Shown: positions 57,053-64,000 of the stretch, piece by piece
Position numbering within the stretch: position 1 is the first letter of the stretch
Layout: each line of letters starts with the position of its first letter
Source: JAJYVT01 sp035534455
Lineage (GTDB): Bacteria > Actinomycetota > Acidimicrobiia > Acidimicrobiales > RAAP-2
Assembly (NCBI GenBank): GCA_035534455.1
Contig: DATLRV010000049.1
Coordinates: 1-64,000 of the forward strand
Reading direction: 5' to 3'
Length of the DNA stretch: 64,000 bases
Translations under genes and position numbers: made by a program
The notes under the pieces: generated by a model
Databases searched by the model: none
What the model was told of the DNA's origin: nothing
The model's input: the letters and a program-made list of their open reading frames with translations, nothing else

Positions 57053-57621
57053 TGGAAGAGGGCCTGGTCGACGTCGTGGTGGAAGAGGCCCGCGACAAGA
57101 TGGCGAAGGCCGTCGACCACGTTCGAGGCGAGTTCGCCGGCGTGCGCACGGGCCGTGCCTCACCGGCCCTCGTCGAGCACCTGTTGGTCGACTACTACGG
57201 GACCCCGACGCCGCTCCGGCAGATCGCCGGGTTCACGGTCCCCGACGCGATGCTCCTCGTCGTCTCTCCGTACGACAAGGGCTCGCTGCACGCGATCGAA
57301 AAGGCCATCCAGGGGTCGGACCTCGGCATCAACCCGTCGAACGACGGCACGGTGATCCGTCTCGCCTTTCCTCCCCTCACCCAGGAGCGTCGCAAGGAGC
57401 TGGTGAAGGTGGTCCGGCACAAGGCCGAGGAAGGGCGTGTCGCGATCCGGAACCTCCGCAGGGCGACGCGCCACGAGCTCGAGGCCCTGGAGAAGGACGG
57501 ATCGATCTCCTTCGACGAGCTCGACCGGGTGGAGAAGGAGATCGAGAAGGTCACCCAGCAGCAGGTGACGGCGGTCGATCAGCTCCTCGCGCACAAGGAA
57601 AAGGAATTGCTCGAAGTCTGA
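57052..57621 (+). CDS. frr: Ribosome recycling factor
   Basis: The protein (189 aa from ATG 57052) splits post-termination ribosomes with EF-G. Conserved segments are MAKAVDHVRGEFAGVRTGRA, VDYYGTPTPLRQIAGF, SDLGINPSNDGTVIRLAFPP, LTQERRKELVKVVRHKAEEG and RVAIRNLRRATRHELE. A GTG at 57049 one codon earlier is also possible. The TGATG junction with pyrH implies coupled translation. Confidence 0.97.
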   Translation: MEEGLVDVVVEEARDKMAKAVDHVRGEFAGVRTGRASPALVEHLLVDYYGTPTPLRQIAGFTVPDAMLLVVSPYDKGSLHAIEKAIQGSDLGINPSNDGTVIRLAFPPLTQERRKELVKVVRHKAEEGRVAIRNLRRATRHELEALEKDGSISFDELDRVEKEIEKVTQQQVTAVDQLLAHKEKELLEV

Positions 57622-57685
57622 ACGCGCGGGACCGGGCACGGGGCGCGTGAGGTGGACGAGGGGTCGAGACCCCGGAGCGGGGGAC

Positions 57686-59563
57686 GTGGTGACAACGGAC
57701 GTCATGACAGGCGGCACAGTGCACGAGGAACGGCACGACGTCGACGGGCTCGACGAGGTCGACGAGATCTCGGCCCCACGCACCGAACAGGTGCGGATCG
57801 TCGGCGCCGAGCGGGCGGCCGACGCCGTCGCGCCGCCCCCCTCCAGCGGGGACGGGCCGGCGGAGGAGATGACCGGCGCCGGGGCGGCAGCGGGCGCCGA
57901 CGTCGACGACGACGGTTGGAGTCACGCGGACTGGCCCGCCCCGGAGGAGCCTCAGCTGCTGCACTGGACCGAGGCGCCGACCGGTGAGGTGCCCGCCGTC
58001 CTCTCGCGGGGTGCAGACGTCGACGAGTCAGACCCGTGGGCCGCGCTGCCCGAGCCGTCGTGGCGGGAAGAGCGTCACGACTGGGAGGTCGACGAGCCCT
58101 TGGCGCCGTCCCTCATGGGCGGCCCCGGAGAGGAGCCGTCCTTCCTTTCCGAGGTCGCCGATGAGGACCGCCAGCCCTGGAGCTTCGACCTCGACGCGCC
58201 CGTCGGGCGAGCCGGGTCCGGTGACCCCGACGTCGACGCCCGGGCGTTCGACGACCTCGGCACCGGCGACCTCTTCGCTCCGCTCGGTGAGGCCCCGCCC
58301 AGGATCGGCGACGTCGACGCGGACGGCGAGCCCGCCGACGTCGACGACGTCGACGTCGACGTCGTCGCCGACGTCGGCGAGAAGACGAGGGTGCTCCCGC
58401 TCGTCGCACCCGGAGAGCCGACCGGGGAGGAGCCCGCGGCGCGGAACGAAGAGGCCGGCGAGGGCGGCGGCGGCGAACCCGGAGACCCCGCCGGCGGGGA
58501 GGCCGCCGACGAGGCAGGGGACGACCGGGGGCGCGGGCGGCCCGGCGCCGCAGCGTCGTGGCCGCGCCTCGGACGGCGCCGTGGCGAGGAGGCCGATGCC
58601 GCGGCCGTCGCGGCGGAAGCCGCCTCGGAGCCGGCAGTGGCTCCGCGACGCCCGTCCTCGCAACCGCGCCCTGACGGCGTCGCCCGAGTCCCGCAGCGGC
58701 GTCCACCCGCGGTGCCGCGTACCGGAGACGACGCGCTCTCGCAACGCGCGGGGCGCAACATCCCCGCCGCCGTCGCGAGCGGGCTCATCGTCGGGGGCCT
58801 CGCGCTGCTCGCCTTCCACTACGGCACCGTGCCGTCGATGGTCGTGGTCACGGTGGTGCTCACCGCCGCCGCGGTCGAGGCGTACGCCGCGTTGCGCCAC
58901 GCATACCGGCCGGCGACGCTTCTCGGCCTCGTCGCCGTCGCGGGCTTGCTCGTGGGGACCTACGACAAGCCTTTCGTCGCCCTGCCGGTCGTCGTCGTCC
59001 TCCTGGTGGCCGGCACCTTCTTGTGGCACCTCGTCGGCGTCGACCGCCGCGCCGACCCGGTGCGGAGCACTGCGGCGACGCTGCTCGTCTTTTGTTGGGT
59101 GGGCGTCTTCGGGTCGTACGCGGCGCTGCTGCTCGCGCCGTCGCTGTTCCCGCACCGCACCGGGATCGCCTATCTCCTGGGCGCGCTGATCGCGGCGGTG
59201 GCCTACGACGTCGGTGCACTCGTGGTCGGCGCGTGGGCGGGGCGACACCCGTTGAGCACGGTCAGCCCGGGCAAGACCTGGGAGGGGTTGGCGGGAGGCG
59301 CCGTCGCCGCCATCGTCTTCGCCGTCGCCATCCTCCACCTGGTCCACCCGTGGACGATCTCCCAGGCGGTCGTTCTCGGCGTCGTCGTCGCGGTGGTGAG
59401 CCCCATTGGCGACCTGTGCGAGTCGCTCGTGAAGCGCCACCTCGGCCTGAAGGACATGGGCCGCATCCTTCCGGGCCACGGCGGGTTGCTCGACCGGGTC
59501 GACGGACTGCTCTTCGTGCTCCCCGCCACCTACTACCTGGTCCGCGCCTTCGGGCACGGGTAG
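57686..59563 (+). CDS. cdsA: Phosphatidate cytidylyltransferase with about 355-residue acidic N-terminal extension
   Basis: The C-terminal 270 residues are a normal CdsA: about eight membrane helices from NIPAAVASGLIVGGLALLAF onward and the signature SPIGDLCESLVKRHLGLKDM with the following GRILPGHGGLLDRVDG. It makes CDP-diacylglycerol for phospholipids. The first 355 residues are hydrophilic, Asp/Glu/Pro-rich and probably disordered, with motifs such as DVDDVDVDVVADVG; such an extension is not part of the family. Start is uncertain: GTG 57686 follows GGAGCGGGGGAC, and GTG 57647 would be longer. It lies between frr and dxr as usual. Confidence 0.9.
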   Translation: MVTTDVMTGGTVHEERHDVDGLDEVDEISAPRTEQVRIVGAERAADAVAPPPSSGDGPAEEMTGAGAAAGADVDDDGWSHADWPAPEEPQLLHWTEAPTGEVPAVLSRGADVDESDPWAALPEPSWREERHDWEVDEPLAPSLMGGPGEEPSFLSEVADEDRQPWSFDLDAPVGRAGSGDPDVDARAFDDLGTGDLFAPLGEAPPRIGDVDADGEPADVDDVDVDVVADVGEKTRVLPLVAPGEPTGEEPAARNEEAGEGGGGEPGDPAGGEAADEAGDDRGRGRPGAAASWPRLGRRRGEEADAAAVAAEAASEPAVAPRRPSSQPRPDGVARVPQRRPPAVPRTGDDALSQRAGRNIPAAVASGLIVGGLALLAFHYGTVPSMVVVTVVLTAAAVEAYAALRHAYRPATLLGLVAVAGLLVGTYDKPFVALPVVVVLLVAGTFLWHLVGVDRRADPVRSTAATLLVFCWVGVFGSYAALLLAPSLFPHRTGIAYLLGALIAAVAYDVGALVVGAWAGRHPLSTVSPGKTWEGLAGGAVAAIVFAVAILHLVHPWTISQAVVLGVVVAVVSPIGDLCESLVKRHLGLKDMGRILPGHGGLLDRVDGLLFVLPATYYLVRAFGHG

Positions 59564-59641
59564 GGAACCGCGACCGGTCGCCGGCCCCCGGGACCCGACG
59601 GCGGCGACGTGCGCGCGGCGGTTGCGGGTACCACCAATGGC

Positions 59642-60910
59642 ATGCTGGGTGCCGTGAGAACCGTGAGCCTCGTGGGATCGACCGGGTCGATCGGGACCCA
59701 GGCCGTCGATGTCGTCGAGGCTGCGCCCGACCGCTACCGCGTGGTCGCCCTTGCGGCGCAGCGATCCGTCGACACCCTCGCCGACCAGGCCCGCCGCCTC
59801 CGTCCGGAGCTGGTCGCGGTGGGCGACCCCGACGCGGCCCGTGCGCTCGAGCCGCTCCTGCCTCCGGGCACCGAGCTCGGCGTCGGACCCGCGGCGCTCT
59901 CCGCCGCCGCCCGCGCGGCCGACGTCGTGCTGAATGCGGTCGTGGGCTTCGCCGGCCTCCCCGTCACCCTCGCCGCGCTCGAGTCGGGGCGCCGGCTCGC
60001 CCTCGCCAACAAGGAGTCGCTGATCGCCGGAGCGCCGGTCGTCCAGCGCGCCCGCACCACGCCGGGGGCACAGATCGTCCCGGTGGACTCCGAGCACTGT
60101 GCGATCCACCAGTGTCTGTCGGCCGTCGAAGCCCGACGGCCGCGCCCGGACGGGGAAGGGTGGCTCGGTCCCGGCGACCCGACACCCGCCACCGGGCTCG
60201 GCGAGCCGGCCGCCGACGTGCCGGGCGCGTACCCGTCGGTGCGACGGCTCCTCGTCACCGCCTCGGGCGGCCCGTTCCGGGGCCGGGCGCGGGCCGAGCT
60301 CGAGTCGGTGGGGGTGGCCGACGCGCTCAGCCATCCGACGTGGAGCATGGGGCCGAAGATCACCATCGACTCCTCGACCCTCATGAACAAGGGGCTCGAG
60401 GTCATCGAGGCGCACGAGCTCTTCGGCCTCCCGTACGACCGGATCGACGTCGTGGTGCACCCCCAGTCCGTCGTCCACTCGATGGTCGAGCTCGTCGATG
60501 GTTCGACGATCGCGCAGCTCTCCCGGCCCGACATGCGGCTCCCCATCGGCTACGCGCTCGGGTGGCCCGAACGGCTGGCACACGCGTTTGGCGCGATCGA
60601 CTGGGCGGTGCCGATGTCCCTCGACTTCGAGCCGCCCGACCGTGCGGCGTTCCCTTGCCTCGACCTCGCCTACGCGGCGGGTCGGGCGGGTGGCCCGGCT
60701 CCGGCGTGGCTGAACGCCGCCAACGAGGTGGCCGTCGCCGCGTTCCTCGACGGGCGGCTCGACTGGCTTGGCATCGCGGACGTGGTGGCCTCCGTCCTCG
60801 ACCGCTGCGACGGCCGGCCGTTGAGCGAGGTCGACGACGTGCTCGAGGCGGACCGGCGTGCTCGCGCCCTCGCCTCGGACGCGGTGGATCGCCGCCTGGC
60901 GGCCGTGTGA
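59642..60910 (+). CDS. dxr: 1-deoxy-D-xylulose 5-phosphate reductoisomerase
   Basis: The enzyme makes MEP from DXP with NADPH in the non-mevalonate pathway. Motifs are SLVGSTGSIGTQAVDVV (NADPH site), LALANKESLIAG, VPVDSEHCAIHQCL (metal-binding Asp/Glu), LLVTASGGPFRG, HPTWSMGPKITIDSSTLMNK and NAANEVAVAAFL. An insert of about 30 residues rich in Gly/Pro follows the metal site, before PSVRRLLVTASGG. Several close starts (ATG 59642, GTG 59654, GTG 59663) are possible. It overlaps rseP by 4 nt. Confidence 0.95.
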   Translation: MLGAVRTVSLVGSTGSIGTQAVDVVEAAPDRYRVVALAAQRSVDTLADQARRLRPELVAVGDPDAARALEPLLPPGTELGVGPAALSAAARAADVVLNAVVGFAGLPVTLAALESGRRLALANKESLIAGAPVVQRARTTPGAQIVPVDSEHCAIHQCLSAVEARRPRPDGEGWLGPGDPTPATGLGEPAADVPGAYPSVRRLLVTASGGPFRGRARAELESVGVADALSHPTWSMGPKITIDSSTLMNKGLEVIEAHELFGLPYDRIDVVVHPQSVVHSMVELVDGSTIAQLSRPDMRLPIGYALGWPERLAHAFGAIDWAVPMSLDFEPPDRAAFPCLDLAYAAGRAGGPAPAWLNAANEVAVAAFLDGRLDWLGIADVVASVLDRCDGRPLSEVDDVLEADRRARALASDAVDRRLAAV

Positions 60911-62277
60911 CCCGGCTGTCGGCCCCCCCGGCGCCGCTCTCCGGATCCGCAAGGGCCCCCGAGGGCTCCGCGACCCCTCCGGGCCCGCACGGGCTTCCGT
61001 CCACGCGTGGGGCGATCGTGCGCCTGGTTGTGGCGGTCGCCGTGATCGTGGCGGGGTTCCTCGCTGCCGGGCTCGCCGGTCTCCTCGTCTTCATCGCGGC
61101 CCTCGTCGTCGTCGTCGTGCTCCACGAGCTCGGTCACTACCTGACCGCCAAGTGGAGCCACATGAAAGTGACCGAGTTCTTCATCGGGTTCGGACCCCGG
61201 CTCTGGTCGCACCGGGTCGGCGAGACCGAGTACGGCTTCAAGCCGATCATCATCGGGGCGTACGTGAAGATCCCGGGGATGACCAACGTCGAGGAGATCG
61301 ACCCGGCAGACGAGCCGCGCACCTACCGCCAGCAGCCGGTGCATCGGCGGGTCCTCGTGGCGAGCGCGGGGTCGATCATGCACTACCTGATCGCCCTCGT
61401 CCTCGGTTTCGCGCTCGCCCTCTCCGTCGGTGTGCCGACGAGTACCCAGGTGACCGTCACAGGGTTCACGTCGTGGGCCGGCCACCACGAGACCGCCGCG
61501 CAGCTCGGAGGCGTGAAGCTCGGCGACCGCATCGTGTCCGTCGACGGAACGCGCGTCGCGACAGCGACGCAGCTCTCCAGGGCGCTGCGGGCCGCAAAGG
61601 GCCGAGCCGTAAGCATCGTGATCGAGCGTGCCGGCCGCCACGCGACGATCCGCGTGCAGCCCCAGGCCGGGCACGTCATCACGAAGGGGAGGACAGCGGG
61701 CAAGGAGGTGCTCGGGAGGGACGGACCGAAGACCCGGTGGCTCATCGGCATCCAAACGAACCTCGCTCCGGTCTTCAGCCCGCAGAACCCCTGGCGGGCA
61801 GCCTCTTGGGCGGCGAGCGACGTCGGCACCATCACCAAGCTCACGGTTCTCGGCATCGGCCACGTGTTCTCGCCGGGGGGCCTCTCGTCGCTCTTTCACC
61901 AGGTGACCAGCACAGCGGCGGCGGCGAAGGCCGCGGCGCACCCCACCACATCGAACCGACTCATCACGGTCGTCGGTGCGGCGCGCCTCGCGACCCAGGC
62001 GGAGGCGAAGGGGGCCTACTACTTCGTCTCCATCCTGATCGCGCTCAACATCGCGCTGGGGCTCTTGAACATGCTCCCGATGCTCCCGCTCGACGGCGGG
62101 CACGTGGCGGTCGCGCTCTACGAGCGGGTCCGCACCCGGCGCGGGCGCCCCTCGTACCACGCGGACATCACCAAGCTCATGCCGGTCGCCTACGCCTTCA
62201 TGGCCGTGCTGCTCGTGATCTTCGGTTCGGCGATCTTCCTGGATATCGCCCACCCCCTGGCGAACCCCTTCGGCTGA
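60907..62277 (+). CDS. rseP: Site-2 (RseP/RIP-type) zinc metalloprotease
   Basis: The 456-aa intramembrane protease has an N-terminal Pro-rich tail, TM1 with the zinc motif VVLHELGHYLTAKW (HExxH), a PDZ domain (about 185-270: GGVKLGDRIVSVDGTRVATA), and the third zinc ligand in LNMLPMLPLDGGHVAVALYE (LDG). Such proteases cut anti-sigma factors or signal peptides within the membrane. No sigma/anti-sigma gene is adjacent. GTG 60907 overlaps the dxr stop (GTGA). The dxr-rseP-ispG order is conserved in actinobacteria. The PDZ region has several ACA Thr codons. Confidence 0.95.
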   Translation: MTRLSAPPAPLSGSARAPEGSATPPGPHGLPSTRGAIVRLVVAVAVIVAGFLAAGLAGLLVFIAALVVVVVLHELGHYLTAKWSHMKVTEFFIGFGPRLWSHRVGETEYGFKPIIIGAYVKIPGMTNVEEIDPADEPRTYRQQPVHRRVLVASAGSIMHYLIALVLGFALALSVGVPTSTQVTVTGFTSWAGHHETAAQLGGVKLGDRIVSVDGTRVATATQLSRALRAAKGRAVSIVIERAGRHATIRVQPQAGHVITKGRTAGKEVLGRDGPKTRWLIGIQTNLAPVFSPQNPWRAASWAASDVGTITKLTVLGIGHVFSPGGLSSLFHQVTSTAAAAKAAAHPTTSNRLITVVGAARLATQAEAKGAYYFVSILIALNIALGLLNMLPMLPLDGGHVAVALYERVRTRRGRPSYHADITKLMPVAYAFMAVLLVIFGSAIFLDIAHPLANPFG

Positions 62278-62399
62278 CCGGGCCCCGCGGCCCGGGGTCG
62301 CTCCGTCCGGGCGTGCCGCCAGCGCCCACGCCGACCTGCCGGTGTCCGGCGGCACACCGGCTCACCGGCCCCGGTGCACGCCGCGGCGCGCCGTCGCGG

Positions 62400-62405
62400 C
62401 AGAAT
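62400..62405 (+). promoter_or_regulatory. Possible -10 box CAGAAT before ispG
   Basis: CAGAAT ends 8 nt before ATG 62414. GGAGGG between them could instead act as a Shine-Dalgarno, so leaderless use is uncertain. Confidence 0.35.
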
Positions 62406-62413
62406 GGAGGGCG

Positions 62414-63682
62414 ATGGAGCTCTCGTCCGACCTGCTGTCGCCGCGCCGGCCCACCCGCCAGATCCACGTCGGGGACGTCGCGATCGGCGGCGGCGCCCCC
62501 GTCTCGGTGCAGTCGATGACCACGACGAAGACCGCCGACGTGGAGGGGACCCTTGCCCAGATCTACGCGCTCGCTGCGGCCGGGGCGGACATCGTCCGGT
62601 GCACCTGCAACGAGGAGGCGGCGGCCGAGGGGCTCGCACGCATCGTCCCCAGGTCGCCCGTACCGATCGTCGCCGATATCCACTTCCACCACGAGATGGC
62701 GCTCGCCGCCCTCGAGGCGGGGGTCGACGGCCTCCGGCTGAACCCCGGGAACCTGCGCAAGGAGTCCGAGATCAAGCTCGTGGCGTCCGAGGCGAAGGAC
62801 CGCGGCGTACCGATCCGCATCGGGGTGAACGCCGGCTCGCTCCACCCGGACCTGTACAAGAAGTACGGCGGTGCCACCCCGGAGGCCCTCGTCGAGTCGG
62901 CGAAGATGGAGCTCGCCTACTTCGACGAGGTGGGCTTCAGCGACGTCAAGATCTCGGTCAAGGCGTCGTCGGTCGCGCTGATGATCGGCGCGTACCGCCT
63001 CGCCTCCGAGTCGTTCGACTACCCGCTCCACCTCGGTGTGACCGAGGCCGGTCCGCCGCCCGCGGGGCTCGTCAAGGGGACGGCGGGGATCGGGACGCTC
63101 TTGGCGGAGGGGATCGGCGACACGATCCGCTACTCGCTCACCGCCGACCCCGTGGAAGAGGCGCGCGCGGGCCGCCAGCTCCTCGAGTCGCTGGGCCTCC
63201 GCGAGCGCAAGGGCCTCGACCTCATCGCCTGCCCCTCGTGCGGAAGGGCGCAGGTGGACGTCATCGCGGTCGCCAAGGAGGCGCAGGAGGCGCTCGAGAA
63301 CCTGAACCTGCCCATCCAGGTGGCGGTCATGGGGTGCGTAGTCAACGGTCCCGGCGAGGCGCGCAGCGCCGACCTCGGGATCGCGGCAGGCAAGCAGAAG
63401 GGCCACCTGTTCATCCAGGGAAAGATCGTGCGGGTGGTCCCGGAGGCCGAGATGGTCACCGCCCTCGTCGCCGAAGCCGAGCGGCTCGTGGCCGAGGGCA
63501 TCGAGGCCCGGCTCGCCGCGGCGGACGCGTCGGCCGAGGCCGAGGCCGAGGCCGACCGCCGCGCGCTCCTCGACGAGAAGGGCGCGGACCCCAACGCCTC
63601 CGAGCAGCGGGTCGACCGCATCCGCCGGCGCGTGAGCGGTACCGAAGGAAACGGGGCGGGCGGCCCGACACACAAGGAGTAG
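62414..63682 (+). CDS. ispG: 4-hydroxy-3-methylbut-2-enyl diphosphate synthase
   Basis: The 422-aa iron-sulfur enzyme acts on MEcPP late in the non-mevalonate pathway. It has the TIM-barrel signature VSVQSMTTTKTADVEGTLAQ and DIVRCTCNEEAA, then VADIHFHHEMALAALEAGVD and GLRLNPGN, and the 4Fe-4S ligands CPSCGRAQVDV and VMGCVVNGPGEA. The C-terminal 45 residues are Ala/Glu-rich and not conserved. It follows rseP by 136 nt. With dxr upstream, two pathway enzymes sit in this block. Confidence 0.96.
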   Translation: MELSSDLLSPRRPTRQIHVGDVAIGGGAPVSVQSMTTTKTADVEGTLAQIYALAAAGADIVRCTCNEEAAAEGLARIVPRSPVPIVADIHFHHEMALAALEAGVDGLRLNPGNLRKESEIKLVASEAKDRGVPIRIGVNAGSLHPDLYKKYGGATPEALVESAKMELAYFDEVGFSDVKISVKASSVALMIGAYRLASESFDYPLHLGVTEAGPPPAGLVKGTAGIGTLLAEGIGDTIRYSLTADPVEEARAGRQLLESLGLRERKGLDLIACPSCGRAQVDVIAVAKEAQEALENLNLPIQVAVMGCVVNGPGEARSADLGIAAGKQKGHLFIQGKIVRVVPEAEMVTALVAEAERLVAEGIEARLAAADASAEAEAEADRRALLDEKGADPNASEQRVDRIRRRVSGTEGNGAGGPTHKE

Positions 63683-63736
63683 AGCTCCCGCCGGCGAACC
63701 GCCCGCGTACGGCGTGGGGCGCCGCCGCGGTCCGTC

Positions 63737-63742
63737 TACGCT
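63737..63742 (+). promoter_or_regulatory. -10 box TACGCT, leaderless proS
   Basis: TACGCT ends 8 nt before ATG 63751. The eight intervening bases CGCCCCCC contain no Shine-Dalgarno. Confidence 0.55.
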
Positions 63743-63750
63743 CGCCCCCC

Positions 63751-64000
63751 ATGACCGACGCCGACGCGAGCACCGACGTCCCCGACGCGCAACGACCGAA
63801 GGTGAAAGGTGCGCTCACGACGCGCGCCGAGGACTTCCCGCGCTGGTACCAGGAAGTCGTGGCCCGCGCGGAGCTCGCCGACAACGGTCCGGTCCGCGGC
63901 ACGATGGTCATCCGGCCATGGGGCTACGAGATCTGGGAGCGTCTCCAGGCCGCGATCGACGAGCGCATCAAGGCGGCGGGAGCGCACAACGCCTACTTCC
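63751..64000 (+). CDS. proS: Prolyl-tRNA synthetase, archaeal/eukaryotic type (5' part)
   Basis: The first 83 residues are present and the gene continues beyond the right edge. After about 20 variable residues, LTTRAEDFPRWYQEVVARAE and LADNGPVRGTMVIRPWGYEI match the start of the archaeal/eukaryotic-type (class IIa, lacking the bacterial editing insertion) ProRS. Several actinobacteria and Thermus use this type. The Class II motifs 2 and 3 lie outside the window. A leaderless promoter precedes the ATG. Confidence 0.88.
   Translation, partial: MTDADASTDVPDAQRPKVKGALTTRAEDFPRWYQEVVARAELADNGPVRGTMVIRPWGYEIWERLQAAIDERIKAAGAHNAYF

Overview
The window is a very GC-rich chromosomal segment of an actinobacterium. 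Its gene order (tig-clpP-clpX-folC-ndk; mreBCD-PBP2; rne/rng-rplU-rpmA; obgE-proB-proA; nadD-rsfS; rpsB-tsf-pyrH-frr-cdsA-dxr-rseP-ispG-proS) is that of Actinomycetota. An archaeal-type ProS, a secreted six-repeat GYWLVA.DGG protein and many leaderless genes point to the class Acidimicrobiia. That assignment is inference, since no database was searched.

Layout. Positions 1-3100 look like the edge of an integrative element: the first codons of a large serine recombinase, a possible recombinase remnant, a pair of small secreted proteins behind a consensus promoter, and a replication-relaxation (Replic_Relax) protein. Positions 3141-15433 hold transport and stress genes: an MFS exporter, a PsiE-like membrane protein, a GAF/SpoIIE phosphatase divergent from a GAF-ANTAR regulator, a CopA copper ATPase, a second MFS protein, pncB, dedA and a metallo-hydrolase. 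Positions 15594-19560 carry a PAS-GGDEF-EAL protein with a degenerate GGDEF motif, a ribbon-helix-helix/MazF toxin-antitoxin pair with a clear operator, a hypothetical protein, tRNA-Pro(TGG) and a small zinc-ribbon protein.

Positions 19819-35304 are housekeeping: protein quality control, folate and nucleotides, rod-shape/cell-wall synthesis, a radical-SAM pair, RNase E/G and two ribosomal proteins. Positions 35334-45576 hold a purine nucleoside phosphorylase, a DtxR-type regulator, an MTA/SAH-type deaminase, obgE, proB, proA, a MoxR/VWA pair and a peroxiredoxin. Positions 45869-54305 hold the secreted repeat protein, a class II DAHP synthase, nadD-rsfS, an MtrA/MtrB/LpqB-like signalling operon and XerC. 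Positions 54458-64000 are a translation, lipid and isoprenoid block.

Signals across genes. About twenty start codons sit 6-9 nt downstream of a TANNNT-like -10 box with no Shine-Dalgarno sequence, so leaderless initiation appears common and fixes several starts. Three promoter regions (pncB/dedA, proB, aroG/nadD) contain unrelated 13-15 bp tandem repeats. Threonine codon ACA, almost absent from cytoplasmic genes here, is concentrated in exported or extracytoplasmic coding segments (PBP2, MreC, the MtrB-like sensor ectodomain, the GerMN lipoprotein, the secreted repeat protein). In the histidine kinase it switches off where the cytoplasmic kinase begins.
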